Shown here: piece by piece, positions 9,703 to 23,644 of the stretch
Layout of the letters: each line of letters begins with the position of its first letter
Position numbering within the stretch: the stretch's first letter is position 1
Source of the DNA: an uncultured Burkholderiales bacterium
Lineage (GTDB): Bacteria; Pseudomonadota; Gammaproteobacteria; Burkholderiales; Burkholderiaceae_C
Length of the DNA stretch: 64,000 nucleotides
Assembly (NCBI GenBank): GCA_945952065.1
Contig: CAMFGY010000003.1
Location: 186,001 to 250,000 of the forward strand
Direction of reading: 5' to 3'
The notes under the pieces: model-generated
What the model saw: the letters and a program-made list of their open reading frames with translations, nothing else
What the model was told of the DNA's origin: nothing
Database searches by the model: none
Translations under genes and position numbers: made by a program

Positions 9703-9827
9703 AGCGCCGCGCGAGCTTTTTCGAACACTTATATAAGACTTGAGTCCGCAGGCGGCGCCGCTGACTTAGAATTGGCGCCCTAATCGTTCCACTCCTTGGG
9801 CCTGAAGATGGCCGATTTGGAAATCAC

Positions 9828-12065
9828 ATGACAACAACCCAGCCGACCATCATCTACACCCTGACCGACGAGGCACCGCTCTTGGCGACGGCTTCGTTCC
9901 TGCCCATCGTGCAGGCTTTCACGGCGCCCGCGGGCGTGCGCGTTGAGACCAGCGATATCTCGGTGGCCGGTCGCATTCTGGGTCAGTTTCCTGACTTCCT
10001 GACGGAAGAGCAGCGCGTGCCGGATCGCCTCTCCGAGTTGGGCAAGCTGACGCTCAAGCCGGAAGCCAACATCATCAAGCTGCCCAATATCAGCGCCTCG
10101 GTGGCTCAGTTGAAAGCGGCCATCAAAGAGTTGCAAGACAAGGGCTATGCGATCCCGGACTATCCGGAAAGCCCCAAGACCGAGGAAGAAAAAGACATCC
10201 GCGCACGCTACGGCAAATGCATCGGCAGCGCGGTGAACCCGGTGCTGCGTGAAGGCAACTCGGACCGCCGCGCGCCCAAGGCCGTCAAGGAATACGCCCG
10301 CAAGAATCCGCACAGCATGGCGGATTGGAGCCAAGCCTCGCGCTCGCATGTCTCGCACATGCACGGCGGGGACTTCTATCACGGCGAAAAGTCCATGACC
10401 CTGGACCGCGCCCGCAATGTCAAGATGGAACTGATCACCAAGAGTGGTCAAACCATCGTGCTCAAGCCCAAGGTGGCCCTGCTGGATCGTGAAGTGATCG
10501 ACAGCATGTTCATGAGCAAGAAGGCCTTGCTGGAGTTCTACGAGAAAGAAATCGAAGACGCGCGCCAGACCGGTGTGATGTTCTCGCTGCACGTCAAGGC
10601 CACCATGATGAAGGTCTCGCACCCCATCGTGTTCGGCCATTGCGTGAAGATCTTCTACCGTGAAGCTTTTGAGAAGCACGGCAAGCTGTTCGAAGAACTG
10701 GGCATCAATGTCAACAACGGCATGGTCGATCTGTACAACAAGATCGCCACCTTGCCGCAGAGCAAGCAAGACGAGATCAAGCGCGATCTGCATGCCTGCC
10801 ACGAGCACCGCCCCGAGTTGGCCATGGTGGACTCCGCCAAGGGCATCACCAATTTCCACTCGCCCAACGACATCATCGTCGACGCCTCCATGCCGGCCAT
10901 GATCCGCAATGGCGGCAAGATGTGGGGCGCTGATGGCCGCTTGAAGGACGTCAAGGCCGTGATGCCGGAGTCGACTTTCGCCCGCATCTATCAGGAGATG
11001 ATCAACTTCTGCAAGTGGCACGGCGCTTTCGACCCCAAGACCATGGGTACGGTGCCCAATGTGGGCCTGATGGCGCAGCAGGCCGAGGAATACGGCTCAC
11101 ACGACAAGACCTTTGAGATCCCCGAAGACGGCGTGGCCAACATCACCGACCTGGACACCGGTGAAGTGCTGATGAGCCAGGACGTGGAGCAGGGCGACAT
11201 CTGGCGCATGTGCCAGTGCAAGGACGCCGCCATCCGTGACTGGGTCAAGCTGGCCGTTACCCGCGCCCGCAACTCCGGCATGCCCGTGGTGTTCTGGCTG
11301 GACCAGTACCGCCCGCATGAGGCGCAGCTGATTACCAAGGTCAAGATGTATCTGCACGAGCACAACACAGCCGGTCTGGACATCCAGATCATGAGCCAGG
11401 TTCGCGCCATGCGTTACACCCTGGAGCGCGTGATCCGCGGCCTGGACACCATCAGCGCCACCGGCAACATCCTGCGCGACTACCTGACCGACCTGTTCCC
11501 CATCATGGAACTGGGCACCTCGGCCAAGATGCTGTCCATCGTGCCGCTGATGGCCGGTGGCGGTATGTACGAAACCGGCGCGGGTGGCTCGGCGCCCAAG
11601 CATGTGCAGCAGTTGGTGGAAGAAAACCATCTGCGCTGGGACTCGCTGGGTGAGTTCCTGGCTCTGGCCGTCAGCCTGGAAGACCTGGGCTTGAAGAACA
11701 ACAACCCCAAGGCCAAGTTGCTCGCCAAGACCTTGGATGCAGCCACCGGCCAATTGTTGGACAACAACAAGAACCCCAGCCCCAAGACGGGTCAGTTGGA
11801 CAACCGTGGCAGCCAGTTCTACTTGGCTTTGTACTGGGCGCAAGCTCTGGCTGCGCAGACCGAAGACGCGGAGTTGGCCGCCAAGTTCGCGCCTTTGGCG
11901 AAAACTCTGGCCGAGAAAGAATCGGCCATCGTGGCAGAACTGGCCGCGGTGCAAGGCAAGCCCGTGGACATTGGTGGTTACTACAAACCCGATGCCAATA
12001 AACTGGCGGAAGTGATGCGCCCCAGCGCCAGCTTCAATGCCGCCTTGGCCAGTGTGCTGGCCTGA
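9828..12065 (+). CDS. NADP-dependent isocitrate dehydrogenase, monomeric type
   Basis: A 745-residue monomeric isocitrate dehydrogenase (IDH-II), converting isocitrate to 2-oxoglutarate with NADP in the TCA cycle. The length matches Azotobacter-type enzymes (about 740). Family-typical stretches include [20 protein letters not shown] near residue 130, [14 protein letters not shown] near 180 and [18 protein letters not shown] near 325. The unrelated dimeric enzyme is encoded directly downstream, separated by a strong terminator, so the two are probably independently transcribed. Confidence 0.97.
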   Translation: MTTTQPTIIYTLTDEAPLLATASFLPIVQAFTAPAGVRVETSDISVAGRILGQFPDFLTEEQRVPDRLSELGKLTLKPEANIIKLPNISASVAQLKAAIKELQDKGYAIPDYPESPKTEEEKDIRARYGKCIGSAVNPVLREGNSDRRAPKAVKEYARKNPHSMADWSQASRSHVSHMHGGDFYHGEKSMTLDRARNVKMELITKSGQTIVLKPKVALLDREVIDSMFMSKKALLEFYEKEIEDARQTGVMFSLHVKATMMKVSHPIVFGHCVKIFYREAFEKHGKLFEELGINVNNGMVDLYNKIATLPQSKQDEIKRDLHACHEHRPELAMVDSAKGITNFHSPNDIIVDASMPAMIRNGGKMWGADGRLKDVKAVMPESTFARIYQEMINFCKWHGAFDPKTMGTVPNVGLMAQQAEEYGSHDKTFEIPEDGVANITDLDTGEVLMSQDVEQGDIWRMCQCKDAAIRDWVKLAVTRARNSGMPVVFWLDQYRPHEAQLITKVKMYLHEHNTAGLDIQIMSQVRAMRYTLERVIRGLDTISATGNILRDYLTDLFPIMELGTSAKMLSIVPLMAGGGMYETGAGGSAPKHVQQLVEENHLRWDSLGEFLALAVSLEDLGLKNNNPKAKLLAKTLDAATGQLLDNNKNPSPKTGQLDNRGSQFYLALYWAQALAAQTEDAELAAKFAPLAKTLAEKESAIVAELAAVQGKPVDIGGYYKPDANKLAEVMRPSASFNAALASVLA

Positions 12066-12114
12066 GCTCAGTGTTGTGACGGGGCTTTTTTAAAAGCCTC
12101 GTTGTTGCGAAGAC

Positions 12115-12145
12115 AAAAAAGCCGGCGTTGACTGCCGGCTTTTTT
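12115..12145. terminator. Rho-independent terminator after monomeric icd
   Basis: A GCCGGC stem with a seven-base loop is flanked by six A on the left and six T on the right, so it can act in both directions. A second hairpin lies just before it (12081-12099, GGGGCTTTT/AAAAGCCTC with one mismatch). Confidence 0.85.
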
Positions 12146-12230
12146 CTTGGCCCGTCGCGCAAGCGAAAGTCGCTAGAATTTTTGGCATTTTTGAGTGACG
12201 CGCTCTCGACTTTTCCGGAGAACTTCTTTC

Positions 12231-13484
<1,254 letters not shown>

Positions 13485-13587
13485 GTATCTGAGGCGCGCA
13501 AGCAGGGTGAGTTGAAAGGGGCTTGAGTTTTGCGCCCAAGTTCTCTACCTGTTTTAAGCCACCGGCTGGCCGAAATGAAAGCCAACA

Positions 13588-13614
13588 AAAAGGCCCGCAG
13601 TCTGCGGGCCTTTT
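13588..13614. terminator. Terminator between convergent icd and cold-shock gene
   Basis: Perfect 12-base arms AAAAGGCCCGCA/TGCGGGCCTTTT with a three-base loop. The A and T ends allow bidirectional termination for icd (+) and the cold-shock gene (-). Confidence 0.85.
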
Positions 13615-13635
13615 GCTTGTTTGAAGGGCTGGGGA

Positions 13636-13884
13636 TCAAGCCGCTTCACTCATGGCAGGCTGAGGCGATGTTTGATGCGATTCAATCGGCGTAATGTTCT
13701 GGGCCAACTGACCTTTAGGTCCGTCCACCAGATCAAAGCTCACGCGCCCACCTTGCTGAAGGGTTCTGAAACCCTCCATCTGGATGGCGGAAAAATGCGC
13801 GAACACATCGGCACCGCCCGACTCCGGCTCGATAAAGCCAAAGCCCTTGGCATCGTTGAACCATTTCACTGTTCCTGAGGCCAT
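13636..13884 (-). CDS. Cold-shock family protein (CspA-like)
   Basis: An 82-residue protein with a cold-shock domain: [20 protein letters not shown] (RNP1) and DVFAHFSAI (RNP2), then a tail of about 15 residues rich in Ser, Gln and Pro that is absent from the 70-residue E. coli CspA. It binds single-stranded RNA and DNA. The ATG at 13884 is fixed by a GGAAGGAG ribosome site and by the family N-terminus. The next upstream gene, clpS, is divergent and 268 bases away, leaving room for a long 5' leader. Confidence 0.93.
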   Translation of the reverse strand: MASGTVKWFNDAKGFGFIEPESGGADVFAHFSAIQMEGFRTLQQGGRVSFDLVDGPKGQLAQNITPIESHQTSPQPAMSEAA

Positions 13885-14152
13885 TCCAGAGACTCCTTCC
13901 TCAATTCTGCTGTGCATGCTCTCTTGTGCGGCCTGTGCAGCACGCGGCGCATTTTTGAGTTGCGCTTTGTCTGTGTCAATTTGGGAACTGCCCGGATGGG
14001 GTGGACCCTGATGTCGGGCGAGACGGAGAAAAAAGCGCCGCCCCGCAGCCAATTCGGCGCTTGCAATCGGCGGCTTCGGCGCAAGATGCAGACATGAAGG
14101 GGCCTTGTTCAGCGCGTCAGCGTTGCCGGCTCTCAATGAATAGAATCAGGAC

Positions 14153-14505
14153 ATGCCAGATCTTCCCCGCCAACCCTCAGTACCGCCGGCCGGTCCGCCA
14201 GGTCGAGATGACTTCGACGGCACCACCACGGTCGAGCGTCAAACCCAGAAGACCGAGCCGCCGCGGCTCTACCAAGTCCTGCTTTTGAACGACGATTTCA
14301 CGCCCATGGAGTTTGTCGTGATGATCTTGCAGGAATATTTTCGTCATGACCTGGATACTGCGACCCAGATCATGCTCAAAATCCACCACGATGGTCGTGG
14401 GGTCTGTGGCGTCTTCAGCAAGGACGTTGCAGCGACGAAAGTCGAATTGGTGCTGGCTGCCGCAAGGCGAGCCGGCCATCCTTTGCAGTGCATTATGGAG
14501 GCCGC

Positions 14506-14509
<4 letters not shown>
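14153..14509 (+). CDS. clpS: ATP-dependent Clp protease adaptor ClpS
   Basis: A 118-residue adaptor that delivers N-degron substrates to ClpAP. After a flexible N-terminal tail (about residues 1-35) comes the core with [20 protein letters not shown], containing the Asn-Asp of the N-degron pocket, and [18 protein letters not shown] is placed exactly six bases before the ATG (14141-14146), which might give a leaderless transcript, but no -35 is visible. The stop overlaps clpA by four bases. Confidence 0.95.
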
Positions 14510-16821
<2,312 letters not shown>

Positions 16822-16860
16822 GTGCACAGAGCTTGCGGCAAAGTCGCAAAGCAATGAAAC

Positions 16861-16890
16861 AAAACAGGCCTTTTGAGGCCTGTTTTTTTT
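16861..16890. terminator. Terminator between convergent clpA and mtfA
   Basis: A stem AAAACAGGCC/GGCCTGTTTT with a six-base loop and a run of T to 16890. It abuts the mtfA stop codon (16889-16891) on the opposite strand. Confidence 0.85.
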
Positions 16891-17683
16891 ATGCCCGAGG
16901 GTCTTGCTGGAAAAAGCCCGAGAGCAGCTGGTAGACGCCAGGATGCGCGCGCCACAGCGCATCGGGCGCAACAAAAAAGGCCTCGCTTGCGACGGCAAAA
17001 AACTCTTCCGGGCACTCGCAACCGTAGGCGTCGATGGGGGAGGGCAAGTCCTGTTCGATCCATTCGCAAAAAGCCTGCCACTCGGCGTTCAGCACTTGCA
17101 GCCATTGCTCCCGCGCAGCGCCGCTGGGCAGCGGCGGGACACCGTCCGCCACGCCATCGCGCATGTCGATGATGTGGGCAAATTCATGAATCACCACATT
17201 GAAGACGCCCGCTTCGGCGGGGTCTGAGTCCAGTGCGTCGCCCTCGTCATCGATGGCCGACCAAGTCAGCATCAAGGGGCCGCCCTCCATGGCCTCGCCG
17301 GCCAACGCTTCTTCGTAGTGATGAACGATGCCGTCCTCGTCGACGACTTCGCGCTGCGCCAGCACTTCATCGGCGTGCATGACGATGCCGACGAAGCCAG
17401 AGTACCAGTCCAGCCCCAAGCGGAGCACCGGCAAGCAGGCCTGCGCGGCCACTGCAACGGCGACCTCGTCGCTGACTTCAAAGCCAGCCGCGCCGTGGAA
17501 CTCTTTTTCGCTCAAAAAGAGTGAGCAAAGGCGTCGCAGCGCTTGTTGGTCCGCCGGGCTGCGTTTAGCCAGGAAGGGGTAGCGCCACAGGGTCAGTTGC
17601 CAAAGGGCCTCGGGGATGGCGTGGCGTTGCAGTGCCCGCGTTTCACGGCGCCTTTGCCAGGCCTGCTGGAGCCTGCGCCACAT
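16889..17683 (-). CDS. mtfA: M90-family metallopeptidase MtfA
   Basis: A 264-residue zinc metallopeptidase close in length to E. coli MtfA (265), known there as a Mlc-interacting aminopeptidase. The HEFAH zinc motif is at residues 166-170, followed by IIDMRDG, with a downstream Glu-rich ECPEEFFAVASE segment supplying the third ligand. The ATG at 17683 overlaps the lpxH stop by one base (TGATG). A longer in-frame N-terminus exists but overlaps lpxH and is unlike the family. Confidence 0.9.
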   Translation of the reverse strand: MWRRLQQAWQRRRETRALQRHAIPEALWQLTLWRYPFLAKRSPADQQALRRLCSLFLSEKEFHGAAGFEVSDEVAVAVAAQACLPVLRLGLDWYSGFVGIVMHADEVLAQREVVDEDGIVHHYEEALAGEAMEGGPLMLTWSAIDDEGDALDSDPAEAGVFNVVIHEFAHIIDMRDGVADGVPPLPSGAAREQWLQVLNAEWQAFCEWIEQDLPSPIDAYGCECPEEFFAVASEAFFVAPDALWRAHPGVYQLLSGFFQQDPRA

Positions 17684-18507
17684 CAGACCAGAGAGATCCG
17701 GCGCAGGCCCGACTGTCGCAAACGCAGCACGTCGCCGCGAGGCTCTGCGGCCTCGAAATCCCAATCACTGAGCACATGTCGCACCAAGCCGGGGGCCAAG
17801 TCATGGCTACCAGGGCGGTGGGTGTGGCCGTGAATCATGGCCGTACAGCGGGTAGCTTGGAGCCAATCGACGCAGGCTTGGGCATCCAAATCGCTCCATT
17901 GTTCCTGCATGGCCTGCTGGTTTTGGCTGCCTTCTCGCATTTGCTGGGCCAGGGCGCGCCGGACTGGCAGCGCTTGAGCCAGAAACTGTTGCTGCCAAGC
18001 GCTCTGCCGGACTTGGCGACGAAACGCCTGATAGGGCTTGTCGGACAGGCACAGCGCATCGCCGTGCGTCAGCAGCCAGCGCTGCCCGAATGCGATCAGT
18101 ACCGTGGGGTCGGCCAGGGCTTGAATGCCGCAGGCGGCCAGCACGTCGGGGCCGAGCAAGAAATCGCGATTGCCGGCCATGAAGGCCAGATGCAGTCTTT
18201 GGCTGGCGGCCTGCAAGACTTCCACGCAACGCGATTCAAAGGCGTCAAAGCGAGCGTCGTCGCCCACCCAGACTTCGAAGATATCGCCCAGCAAGAACAC
18301 CGCATCGGCGCTGGTCTCTTGCAAATGGCGCTGCAAGGCGGCCAAGGTGGCGGGCGTGCTCTCCGAGAGGTGCAGGTCTGAGAGGAATTCAATGCGGCGC
18401 CATTCGGCCGGCGCCGTCAATTCATCAAAGCAGAGTAGGGGCTGGGCCGGGTCAAGTTGTGCCCGGTCCTGCCTCTTGGAATCACCGTGAGATTCAGGCA
18501 AGTTCAA
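17683..18507 (-). CDS. lpxH: UDP-2,3-diacylglucosamine diphosphatase
   Basis: A calcineurin-like phosphoesterase that cleaves UDP-2,3-diacylglucosamine to lipid X in lipid A synthesis at the inner membrane. Metal-binding motifs in order are [32 protein letters not shown] and IHGHTHRPG. The start is uncertain: TTG at 18507 overlaps ppiB by 14 bases, while TTG at 18420 gives a product nearer the family N-terminus. No ribosome site supports either. It lies in the ppiA-ppiB-lpxH-mtfA operon. Confidence 0.92.
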   Translation of the reverse strand: MNLPESHGDSKRQDRAQLDPAQPLLCFDELTAPAEWRRIEFLSDLHLSESTPATLAALQRHLQETSADAVFLLGDIFEVWVGDDARFDAFESRCVEVLQAASQRLHLAFMAGNRDFLLGPDVLAACGIQALADPTVLIAFGQRWLLTHGDALCLSDKPYQAFRRQVRQSAWQQQFLAQALPVRRALAQQMREGSQNQQAMQEQWSDLDAQACVDWLQATRCTAMIHGHTHRPGSHDLAPGLVRHVLSDWDFEAAEPRGDVLRLRQSGLRRISLV

Positions 18508-18997
18508 CGGCGCGCTCGATCACCACGTTTTCCAGCGGCACGTCATCGTGACCGCTGTTGCGGCCGGTGCGAACCTTCTCGATCGCATCGACCACTTCCT
18601 TGCCGCTGACGACCTTGCCAAACACGGCATAGCCCCAGCCCGAAGGTGTCTCGGACTTGAAGTTCAAGAAGCCGTTGTTGGTAGTGTTGATGAAGAACTG
18701 GGCCGAGGCCGAGTGCGGCGCGCTGGTGCGGGCCATGGCCAAGGTGTAGTGGTCGTTGCTCAGGCCGTTGTTGGCTTCGTTCTTGATCTCACCTGTGGTG
18801 GGCTTTTGCTTCATGCCGACTTCGAAACCGCCGCCCTGGATCATGAAGCCCTTGATGACGCGGTGAAACACGGTGCCGTTGTAGTGGCCGCTGCGCACAT
18901 AGGACAGGAAGTTCTCGGTGGTCACCGGGGCTTTCACGTCGTCGAGTTCGACAACGATCAGGCCGTGGTTGGTGTGCAGTTCGACGGTTTTGCTCAT
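18494..18997 (-). CDS. ppiB: Cytoplasmic peptidyl-prolyl cis-trans isomerase (cyclophilin)
   Basis: A 167-residue cyclophilin without signal peptide, matching PpiB in length. Family motifs include [20 protein letters not shown] and NGFLNFKS, with the active-site Arg in FHRV. It overlaps ppiA upstream by four bases (TGA/ATG) and lpxH downstream, forming one operon. Confidence 0.95.
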   Translation of the reverse strand: MSKTVELHTNHGLIVVELDDVKAPVTTENFLSYVRSGHYNGTVFHRVIKGFMIQGGGFEVGMKQKPTTGEIKNEANNGLSNDHYTLAMARTSAPHSASAQFFINTTNNGFLNFKSETPSGWGYAVFGKVVSGKEVVDAIEKVRTGRNSGHDDVPLENVVIERAVELA

Positions 18998-19605
18998 TTC
19001 TTGGGCTCCACAATGGCTTTGTTGATGATGATGGGGGTCAGCGGCACGTTTTGTTGGCCGTTGCGATCGCCGACGGGCTGGGCGCGGATTTTGTCCACCA
19101 CGTCCATGCCTTCGATGACTTGTCCAAACACGGCGTAGCCTTGGCCGTCACGGGCGTTTTCAGCGTCGAGGAAAGCGTTGTCGACGGTGTTGATGAAGAA
19201 CTGCGAGGTGGCCGAATTGGGGTCACTGGTCCGGGCCATGGCAATGCTTCCACGCACATTCAACAAACCATTGCGAGACTCCAAGGGAATCGGCGGACGG
19301 GTGGGCAGTTGCTTCATGTCTTTGGTGAATCCACCGCCTTGGATCATGAAATTCTCGATCACGCGATGAAAAATCAAGCCGTTGTAGTGGCCGGCTTTGA
19401 CATAGGCGATGAAGTTGGCCGTGGTTTTGGGCGCCTTCTCGGCATCCAAAGCGATGCGAATCTCGCCTTCGCTGGTGCTGAGCTTGACCGTTTGGGCTTG
19501 AGCGCTGAGCGCCAGCACAGCAGACGCAAGGGTGGCGCCGCAGGTCATGGCGACCGTGCGCAGCAACCGGTGGGCCGACAGGGATGGAATCGCTTGCATA
19601 GGCAT
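18994..19605 (-). CDS. ppiA: Periplasmic peptidyl-prolyl cis-trans isomerase (cyclophilin)
   Basis: A 203-residue cyclophilin with an N-terminal signal peptide ending LALSAQAQ (cleavage near residue 38), so it is exported. The cyclophilin core contains [20 protein letters not shown]. The ATG at 19605 is chosen because AGGA lies eight bases upstream; an upstream in-frame start at 19656 lacks this. It heads the ppiA-ppiB-lpxH-mtfA operon, an arrangement where exported and cytoplasmic paralogues sit side by side. Confidence 0.93.
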   Translation of the reverse strand: MPMQAIPSLSAHRLLRTVAMTCGATLASAVLALSAQAQTVKLSTSEGEIRIALDAEKAPKTTANFIAYVKAGHYNGLIFHRVIENFMIQGGGFTKDMKQLPTRPPIPLESRNGLLNVRGSIAMARTSDPNSATSQFFINTVDNAFLDAENARDGQGYAVFGQVIEGMDVVDKIRAQPVGDRNGQQNVPLTPIIINKAIVEPKK

Positions 19606-19656
19606 GGGAGAGTTCCTGAATATCAGAGCTTCAAGGGGCACAGGATTGTCACTCAA

Positions 19657-20232
19657 TCACTGCCTGCTGGATTTGTCAGGGCTGGGTCCGCCTTGAACTT
19701 GGCTCAGCAAGTCACGCGTGAGTTTGAGTTTTTGCTGCAGCGCTGAACTCGGGGCGGTTTGGGCCAGTTGCGCGCCTTGGAACGCACGAGCGGCTTGCCG
19801 CAGCAGCACATCGCCGAGGTTTTCCAGTGCTTGCGCATGCTGGGGTTGTAAGGCCAATGCCTGCTCCAGGCTGTTTTGCGCCCGTTTCAAATCACCCTGC
19901 GCCGCTTGGATGACCGCCAAATTGTTGTAGGGCTCGGCCAGATCCGGGAAGTCTTGCGTCAGCGCGGTGAACAGCTGCAGTGCCAGGTCTTGCTCACCCA
20001 ACTCCATGCGCATCACGCCCAGCGCAAAGCGCAGCTTCAATTCATGAGGTGTGGACGCAAGTGCTTTCTCAACCGTGGCCACCGCTTGTTGTTTTTGTCC
20101 GGCCAACCATTGGCGCTGCGCCACGTCCAATTCGCTGGCTTGGGCGGCGCCAGCCAACAACAGGGTGAATGCCAGGGGCAATGCGTGCGTCCAAAAGACG
20201 CTGAGAGGCTTGAATAAGCGACGGCTTTGCAT
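19657..20232 (-). CDS. Exported tetratricopeptide-repeat protein
   Basis: A 191-residue protein with a signal peptide (hydrophobic LPLAFTLLLAGAAQA, cleavage about residue 33) and about three TPR units covering residues 40-150, with typical spacings of Leu, Gly, Tyr and Pro (AEPYNNLAVIQAAQGDLKRA). It is likely a periplasmic scaffolding protein, but no specific partner is visible. The ATG at 20232 is chosen because it starts a normal signal peptide. It lies 51 bases upstream of ppiA and is divergent from cysS. Confidence 0.8.
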   Translation of the reverse strand: MQSRRLFKPLSVFWTHALPLAFTLLLAGAAQASELDVAQRQWLAGQKQQAVATVEKALASTPHELKLRFALGVMRMELGEQDLALQLFTALTQDFPDLAEPYNNLAVIQAAQGDLKRAQNSLEQALALQPQHAQALENLGDVLLRQAARAFQGAQLAQTAPSSALQQKLKLTRDLLSQVQGGPSPDKSSRQ

Positions 20233-20513
20233 TGGGGCTTTGTGTGTGGAATGGGCTTTGCCGCAGGGTCTGGGGTGGTCGCAACAGTGGCTCAAGGCGG
20301 CGCAGGGGAGGGTCATCGCGGGGTCGGGCCATGCAGGTCAACCGCTATACTGAAGGCCATTCTACGGCGCCCGCCTGAAGCTGGACCGCTTGCGGCTCCA
20401 ACAGCAGGGCTCGTGTCGATGTCTCCCCGTGAACCGCAGCTGATGGTTTTGATCGCCCGACCTTGGATCGTTCTGTGTCCGGCTCGGGTGTCAAAGCTGG
20501 CCTCGATTGCCCC

Positions 20514-21893
20514 ATGTCCCTTCGCATCTACAACTCTTTGAGCCGTACGGTTCAGCCTTTCACGCCGCTTGAGCCGGGCCATGCCCGCATGTATGTGTGC
20601 GGCATCACCATTTACGACCTCTGCCATGTGGGCCATGCACGCATGATGGTGGCGTTTGATCTGGTGTATCGGTGGCTGCGGGCGAGTGGCTACAAGGTCA
20701 GCTATGTTCGCAATATCACCGACATTGACGACAAGATCATTCGTCGCGCCCTGGAGCGAGGCATCCCGATTCGGCAACTGACCGAAGAAATGGTGCAGGC
20801 CATGCACGCGGACCTGGATGCGCTGGGCGTTGAACGTCCGACCCATGAGCCCCGTGCCACCGAATATGTGCCGCAAATGCTGTCCATGATCGGCAAGCTC
20901 GAGGGCAAGGGTTTGGCCTATCGCGCCAGCAATGGCGATGTCAACTACTCCGTTCGAGCCTTCCCTGGCTACGGCAAATTGTCGGGCCGGTCGCTGGATG
21001 ATTTGCGCGCCGGTGAGCGTGTCGCGGTGGATGACGGCAAGCAAGATCCGTTGGACTTTGTGCTTTGGAAGGCCGCCAAGGCCGAGGAGCCCGAAGACGC
21101 GAAGTTCGCGTCTGACTACGGCCCAGGTCGCCCCGGCTGGCACATCGAATGCTCGGCCATGGCCTGCGCTTTGCTGGGTGAGCAATTCGATTTGCATGGC
21201 GGTGGTGCAGACCTGCAGTTCCCTCACCATGAGAACGAAATCGCGCAAAGTGAAGGGGCCAACGGGGTGGGCCCGGCCACCATCTGGGCGCACAACGGCT
21301 TGCTGAATGTGGACCATGTGAAGATGTCCAAATCTTTGGGCAACTTCTTCACTATCCGTGAGGTGCTGCAGCGTTACGACGCCGAAACGCTGCGCTACTT
21401 CATGCTGCGCACGCATTACCGCAGCCCCTTCAATTTCAGTGACGTGAACTTGGATGACGCGCGCAACGCGCTGCGCCGCCTGTATACGGCGCTCGATGGC
21501 TTGGATCTGAGCGGCGCTGCCGCGACGATTGACTGGGCTCATCCGCAGGCGGCGGCATTCCGCGCCGCCATGGATGACGACTTCAACACGCCGGGCGCGG
21601 TGGCGGTTTTGTTCGAATTGGCGGCCGAAGTCAACCGCAGTCGTTCCGTGAGCGAGGCGCAGTTGCTCAAGCAACTGGCCGGGGTTTTGGGCTTCTTGCA
21701 GCAGACCCCGCGAGACTTTTTGCAAGCGGGCTCGGGCGTGGATGAGGCGACCATCTTGGCGCAGATTGAAGCTCGCGCAGCGGCCAAGGCGGCACGTGAT
21801 TTCGCGGCTGCCGATCGCATCCGCCAAGAATTGTTGGCGCAAGGGATTGCTCTGCAAGATTCGCCCACCGGCACGACTTGGACGCGAGCTTGA
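20514..21893 (+). CDS. cysS: Cysteinyl-tRNA synthetase
   Basis: A 459-residue class I synthetase charging tRNA-Cys. It has the HIGH-type signature HVGHARM with the preceding zinc Cys in [10 protein letters not shown], further zinc ligands in [10 protein letters not shown] and [10 protein letters not shown], and KMSKSLGN. Starting at 20514 gives the family N-terminus [18 protein letters not shown] hexamer at 20344 and an opposite-strand TAGAAT (20364-20359) might be divergent promoter elements. Confidence 0.97.
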   Translation: MSLRIYNSLSRTVQPFTPLEPGHARMYVCGITIYDLCHVGHARMMVAFDLVYRWLRASGYKVSYVRNITDIDDKIIRRALERGIPIRQLTEEMVQAMHADLDALGVERPTHEPRATEYVPQMLSMIGKLEGKGLAYRASNGDVNYSVRAFPGYGKLSGRSLDDLRAGERVAVDDGKQDPLDFVLWKAAKAEEPEDAKFASDYGPGRPGWHIECSAMACALLGEQFDLHGGGADLQFPHHENEIAQSEGANGVGPATIWAHNGLLNVDHVKMSKSLGNFFTIREVLQRYDAETLRYFMLRTHYRSPFNFSDVNLDDARNALRRLYTALDGLDLSGAAATIDWAHPQAAAFRAAMDDDFNTPGAVAVLFELAAEVNRSRSVSEAQLLKQLAGVLGFLQQTPRDFLQAGSGVDEATILAQIEARAAAKAARDFAAADRIRQELLAQGIALQDSPTGTTWTRA

Positions 21894-21894
21894 C

Positions 21895-22548
21895 GTGGCG
21901 CGGTCCTCTGCAACCGGGGTCACCCCGGACTATTGGGACGAGGCTTGCCGCCATCTCATCAAGCGTGACCGGGTGATGAAGAAGTTGATCCCGCAGTTTG
22001 GTGAAGCCAGGCTGCAAGGGCGCAGCGATGCTTTTACAACGCTGGCGCGGTCCATCATTGGTCAGCAAATCTCGGTCAAGACGGCGCAAACCGCCTGGGA
22101 TAAGTTTGCGAAGCTGATGGCGGCATCTTCTTCGGCGCGGGTTCAGCCGGCTGCTGTGTTGGCCCTGCCCGAGGGGGCGTTGAAGGGCATCGGCCTGCCG
22201 GCGCGCAAGATCGAATACTTGAGCGATCTGGCTCAGCATTTCGAGGCCGGGTCGGTGCATGTGCGGCAATGGACGCAGATGGACGACGAAGCCATCATTG
22301 ACGAATTGGTGGCGATTCGGGGCATCGGCCGTTGGACGGCCGAAATGTTCCTCATCTTTCATCTGACCCGGCCGAATGTGCTGCCGCTGGACGATCCGCG
22401 CTTGCTCAAGGGCATCAGCGAGAATTACTTCTCGGGCGAGCCCGTGTCGCGCGCTGAGGCGCGTGAACTGGGCGAGGCTTGGGCGCCTTACCGCTCGGTA
22501 GCCACATGGTACATTTGGCGTAGCCTCGATCCGCTCCCGGTGGAGTAG
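21895..22548 (+). CDS. DNA-3-methyladenine glycosylase II (AlkA-like)
   Basis: A 217-residue HhH-GPD base-excision glycosylase. The helix-hairpin-helix [18 protein letters not shown] is followed by the catalytic Asp in [10 protein letters not shown], as in the AlkA/MAG family without the AlkA N-terminal domain. GTG at 21895, two bases after the cysS stop, is the best start; no other in-frame start fits the conserved core. It removes alkylated purines, and its pairing with cysS is likely co-transcription without functional link. Confidence 0.88.
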   Translation: MARSSATGVTPDYWDEACRHLIKRDRVMKKLIPQFGEARLQGRSDAFTTLARSIIGQQISVKTAQTAWDKFAKLMAASSSARVQPAAVLALPEGALKGIGLPARKIEYLSDLAQHFEAGSVHVRQWTQMDDEAIIDELVAIRGIGRWTAEMFLIFHLTRPNVLPLDDPRLLKGISENYFSGEPVSRAEARELGEAWAPYRSVATWYIWRSLDPLPVE

Positions 22549-22624
22549 ACATTCCCCCTCGCTGGGCGGCCTTTACAATAGGTCGCCCGGTCCAGGACCT
22601 TCCTCACTGACCAAGAATCGCAGG

Positions 22625-23596
22625 ATGAGCAAGAAACATTTTCTCGAATTCGAGCAGCCGATCGCAGAGCTCGAAACCAAGATTGAAGAACTGCGCTATG
22701 TGCAGAGCGAGTCCGCTGTCGATATCTCCGAAGAGATTGACCGGCTGAGCAAGAAGAGCCAGCAACTGACCAAGGACGTCTACGCCAATGTGGCGCCTTG
22801 GCAGGTCTATCAAGTGGCTCGCCATCCGCAGCGCCCCCAGACGCTGGATTACTGCGCCGAAGTCTTCACCGAATTCCAAGAACTGCATGGTGATCGCCAC
22901 TTTGCAGACGACGCCGCGATTGTGGGCGGCTTGGCTCGATTCAACGGGCAAGCTTGCATGGTCATTGGCCATCAGCGCGGCTCGGACGCCAAAGAGCGCA
23001 CCCTGCGTAACTTCGGCATGCCTCGTCCAGAAGGCTATCGCAAGGCCTTGCGCCTGATGAAGCTGGCGGAAAAATTCGGCCTGCCCGTTTTCACCATGAT
23101 CGACACCATGGGCGCCTACCCAGGCATCGGTGCCGAGGAGCGTGGTCAGTCAGAGGCCATCGGTCGCAATATTTTCGAGATGGCGCAGTTGGAAGTGCCC
23201 ATCATCGCCACCGTGATTGGCGAGGGCGGCTCCGGCGGTGCTTTGGCCATCGGTGTGGCGGATCAGGTGTTGATGTTGCAGTTCTCGGCCTACTCGGTGA
23301 TTTCGCCGGAAGGTTGCGCCTCCATTCTTTGGAAGTCGTCTGAACGCGCGTCTGAGGCAGCCAGTGCGCTGGGCATCACAGCGCACCGTTTGAAAGCTCT
23401 GGGCTTGGTCGACAAGATCGTCAATGAGCCTGTCGGTGGCGCACATCGCGACAACAAGCAAATGGCCTCCAACCTCAAGCGCGCCTTGGGTGAGGCCCTG
23501 CGCCAAGTCAGCGACCTCAAGCCCGAGGAACTGCTGCAGCGCCGTTATGAGCGCTTGCAAGCCTATGGCCGTTTTGGCGACACCAAGAGCCGTTGA
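22625..23596 (+). CDS. accA: Acetyl-CoA carboxylase carboxyltransferase subunit alpha
   Basis: A 323-residue AccA, transferring carboxyl from carboxybiotin to acetyl-CoA to make malonyl-CoA for fatty acid synthesis. Motifs include [17 protein letters not shown], the crotonase-like [15 protein letters not shown] and [16 protein letters not shown] precedes the ATG closely. A TACAAT hexamer (22574-22579) is a possible -10 without a clear -35. The beta subunit gene is not in the window. Confidence 0.97.
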   Translation: MSKKHFLEFEQPIAELETKIEELRYVQSESAVDISEEIDRLSKKSQQLTKDVYANVAPWQVYQVARHPQRPQTLDYCAEVFTEFQELHGDRHFADDAAIVGGLARFNGQACMVIGHQRGSDAKERTLRNFGMPRPEGYRKALRLMKLAEKFGLPVFTMIDTMGAYPGIGAEERGQSEAIGRNIFEMAQLEVPIIATVIGEGGSGGALAIGVADQVLMLQFSAYSVISPEGCASILWKSSERASEAASALGITAHRLKALGLVDKIVNEPVGGAHRDNKQMASNLKRALGEALRQVSDLKPEELLQRRYERLQAYGRFGDTKSR

Positions 23597-23644
23597 GGCC
23601 AACGGCTTGTCTCGCCATTGAGTCCTTCCTGAGTCGTCCCTGAG

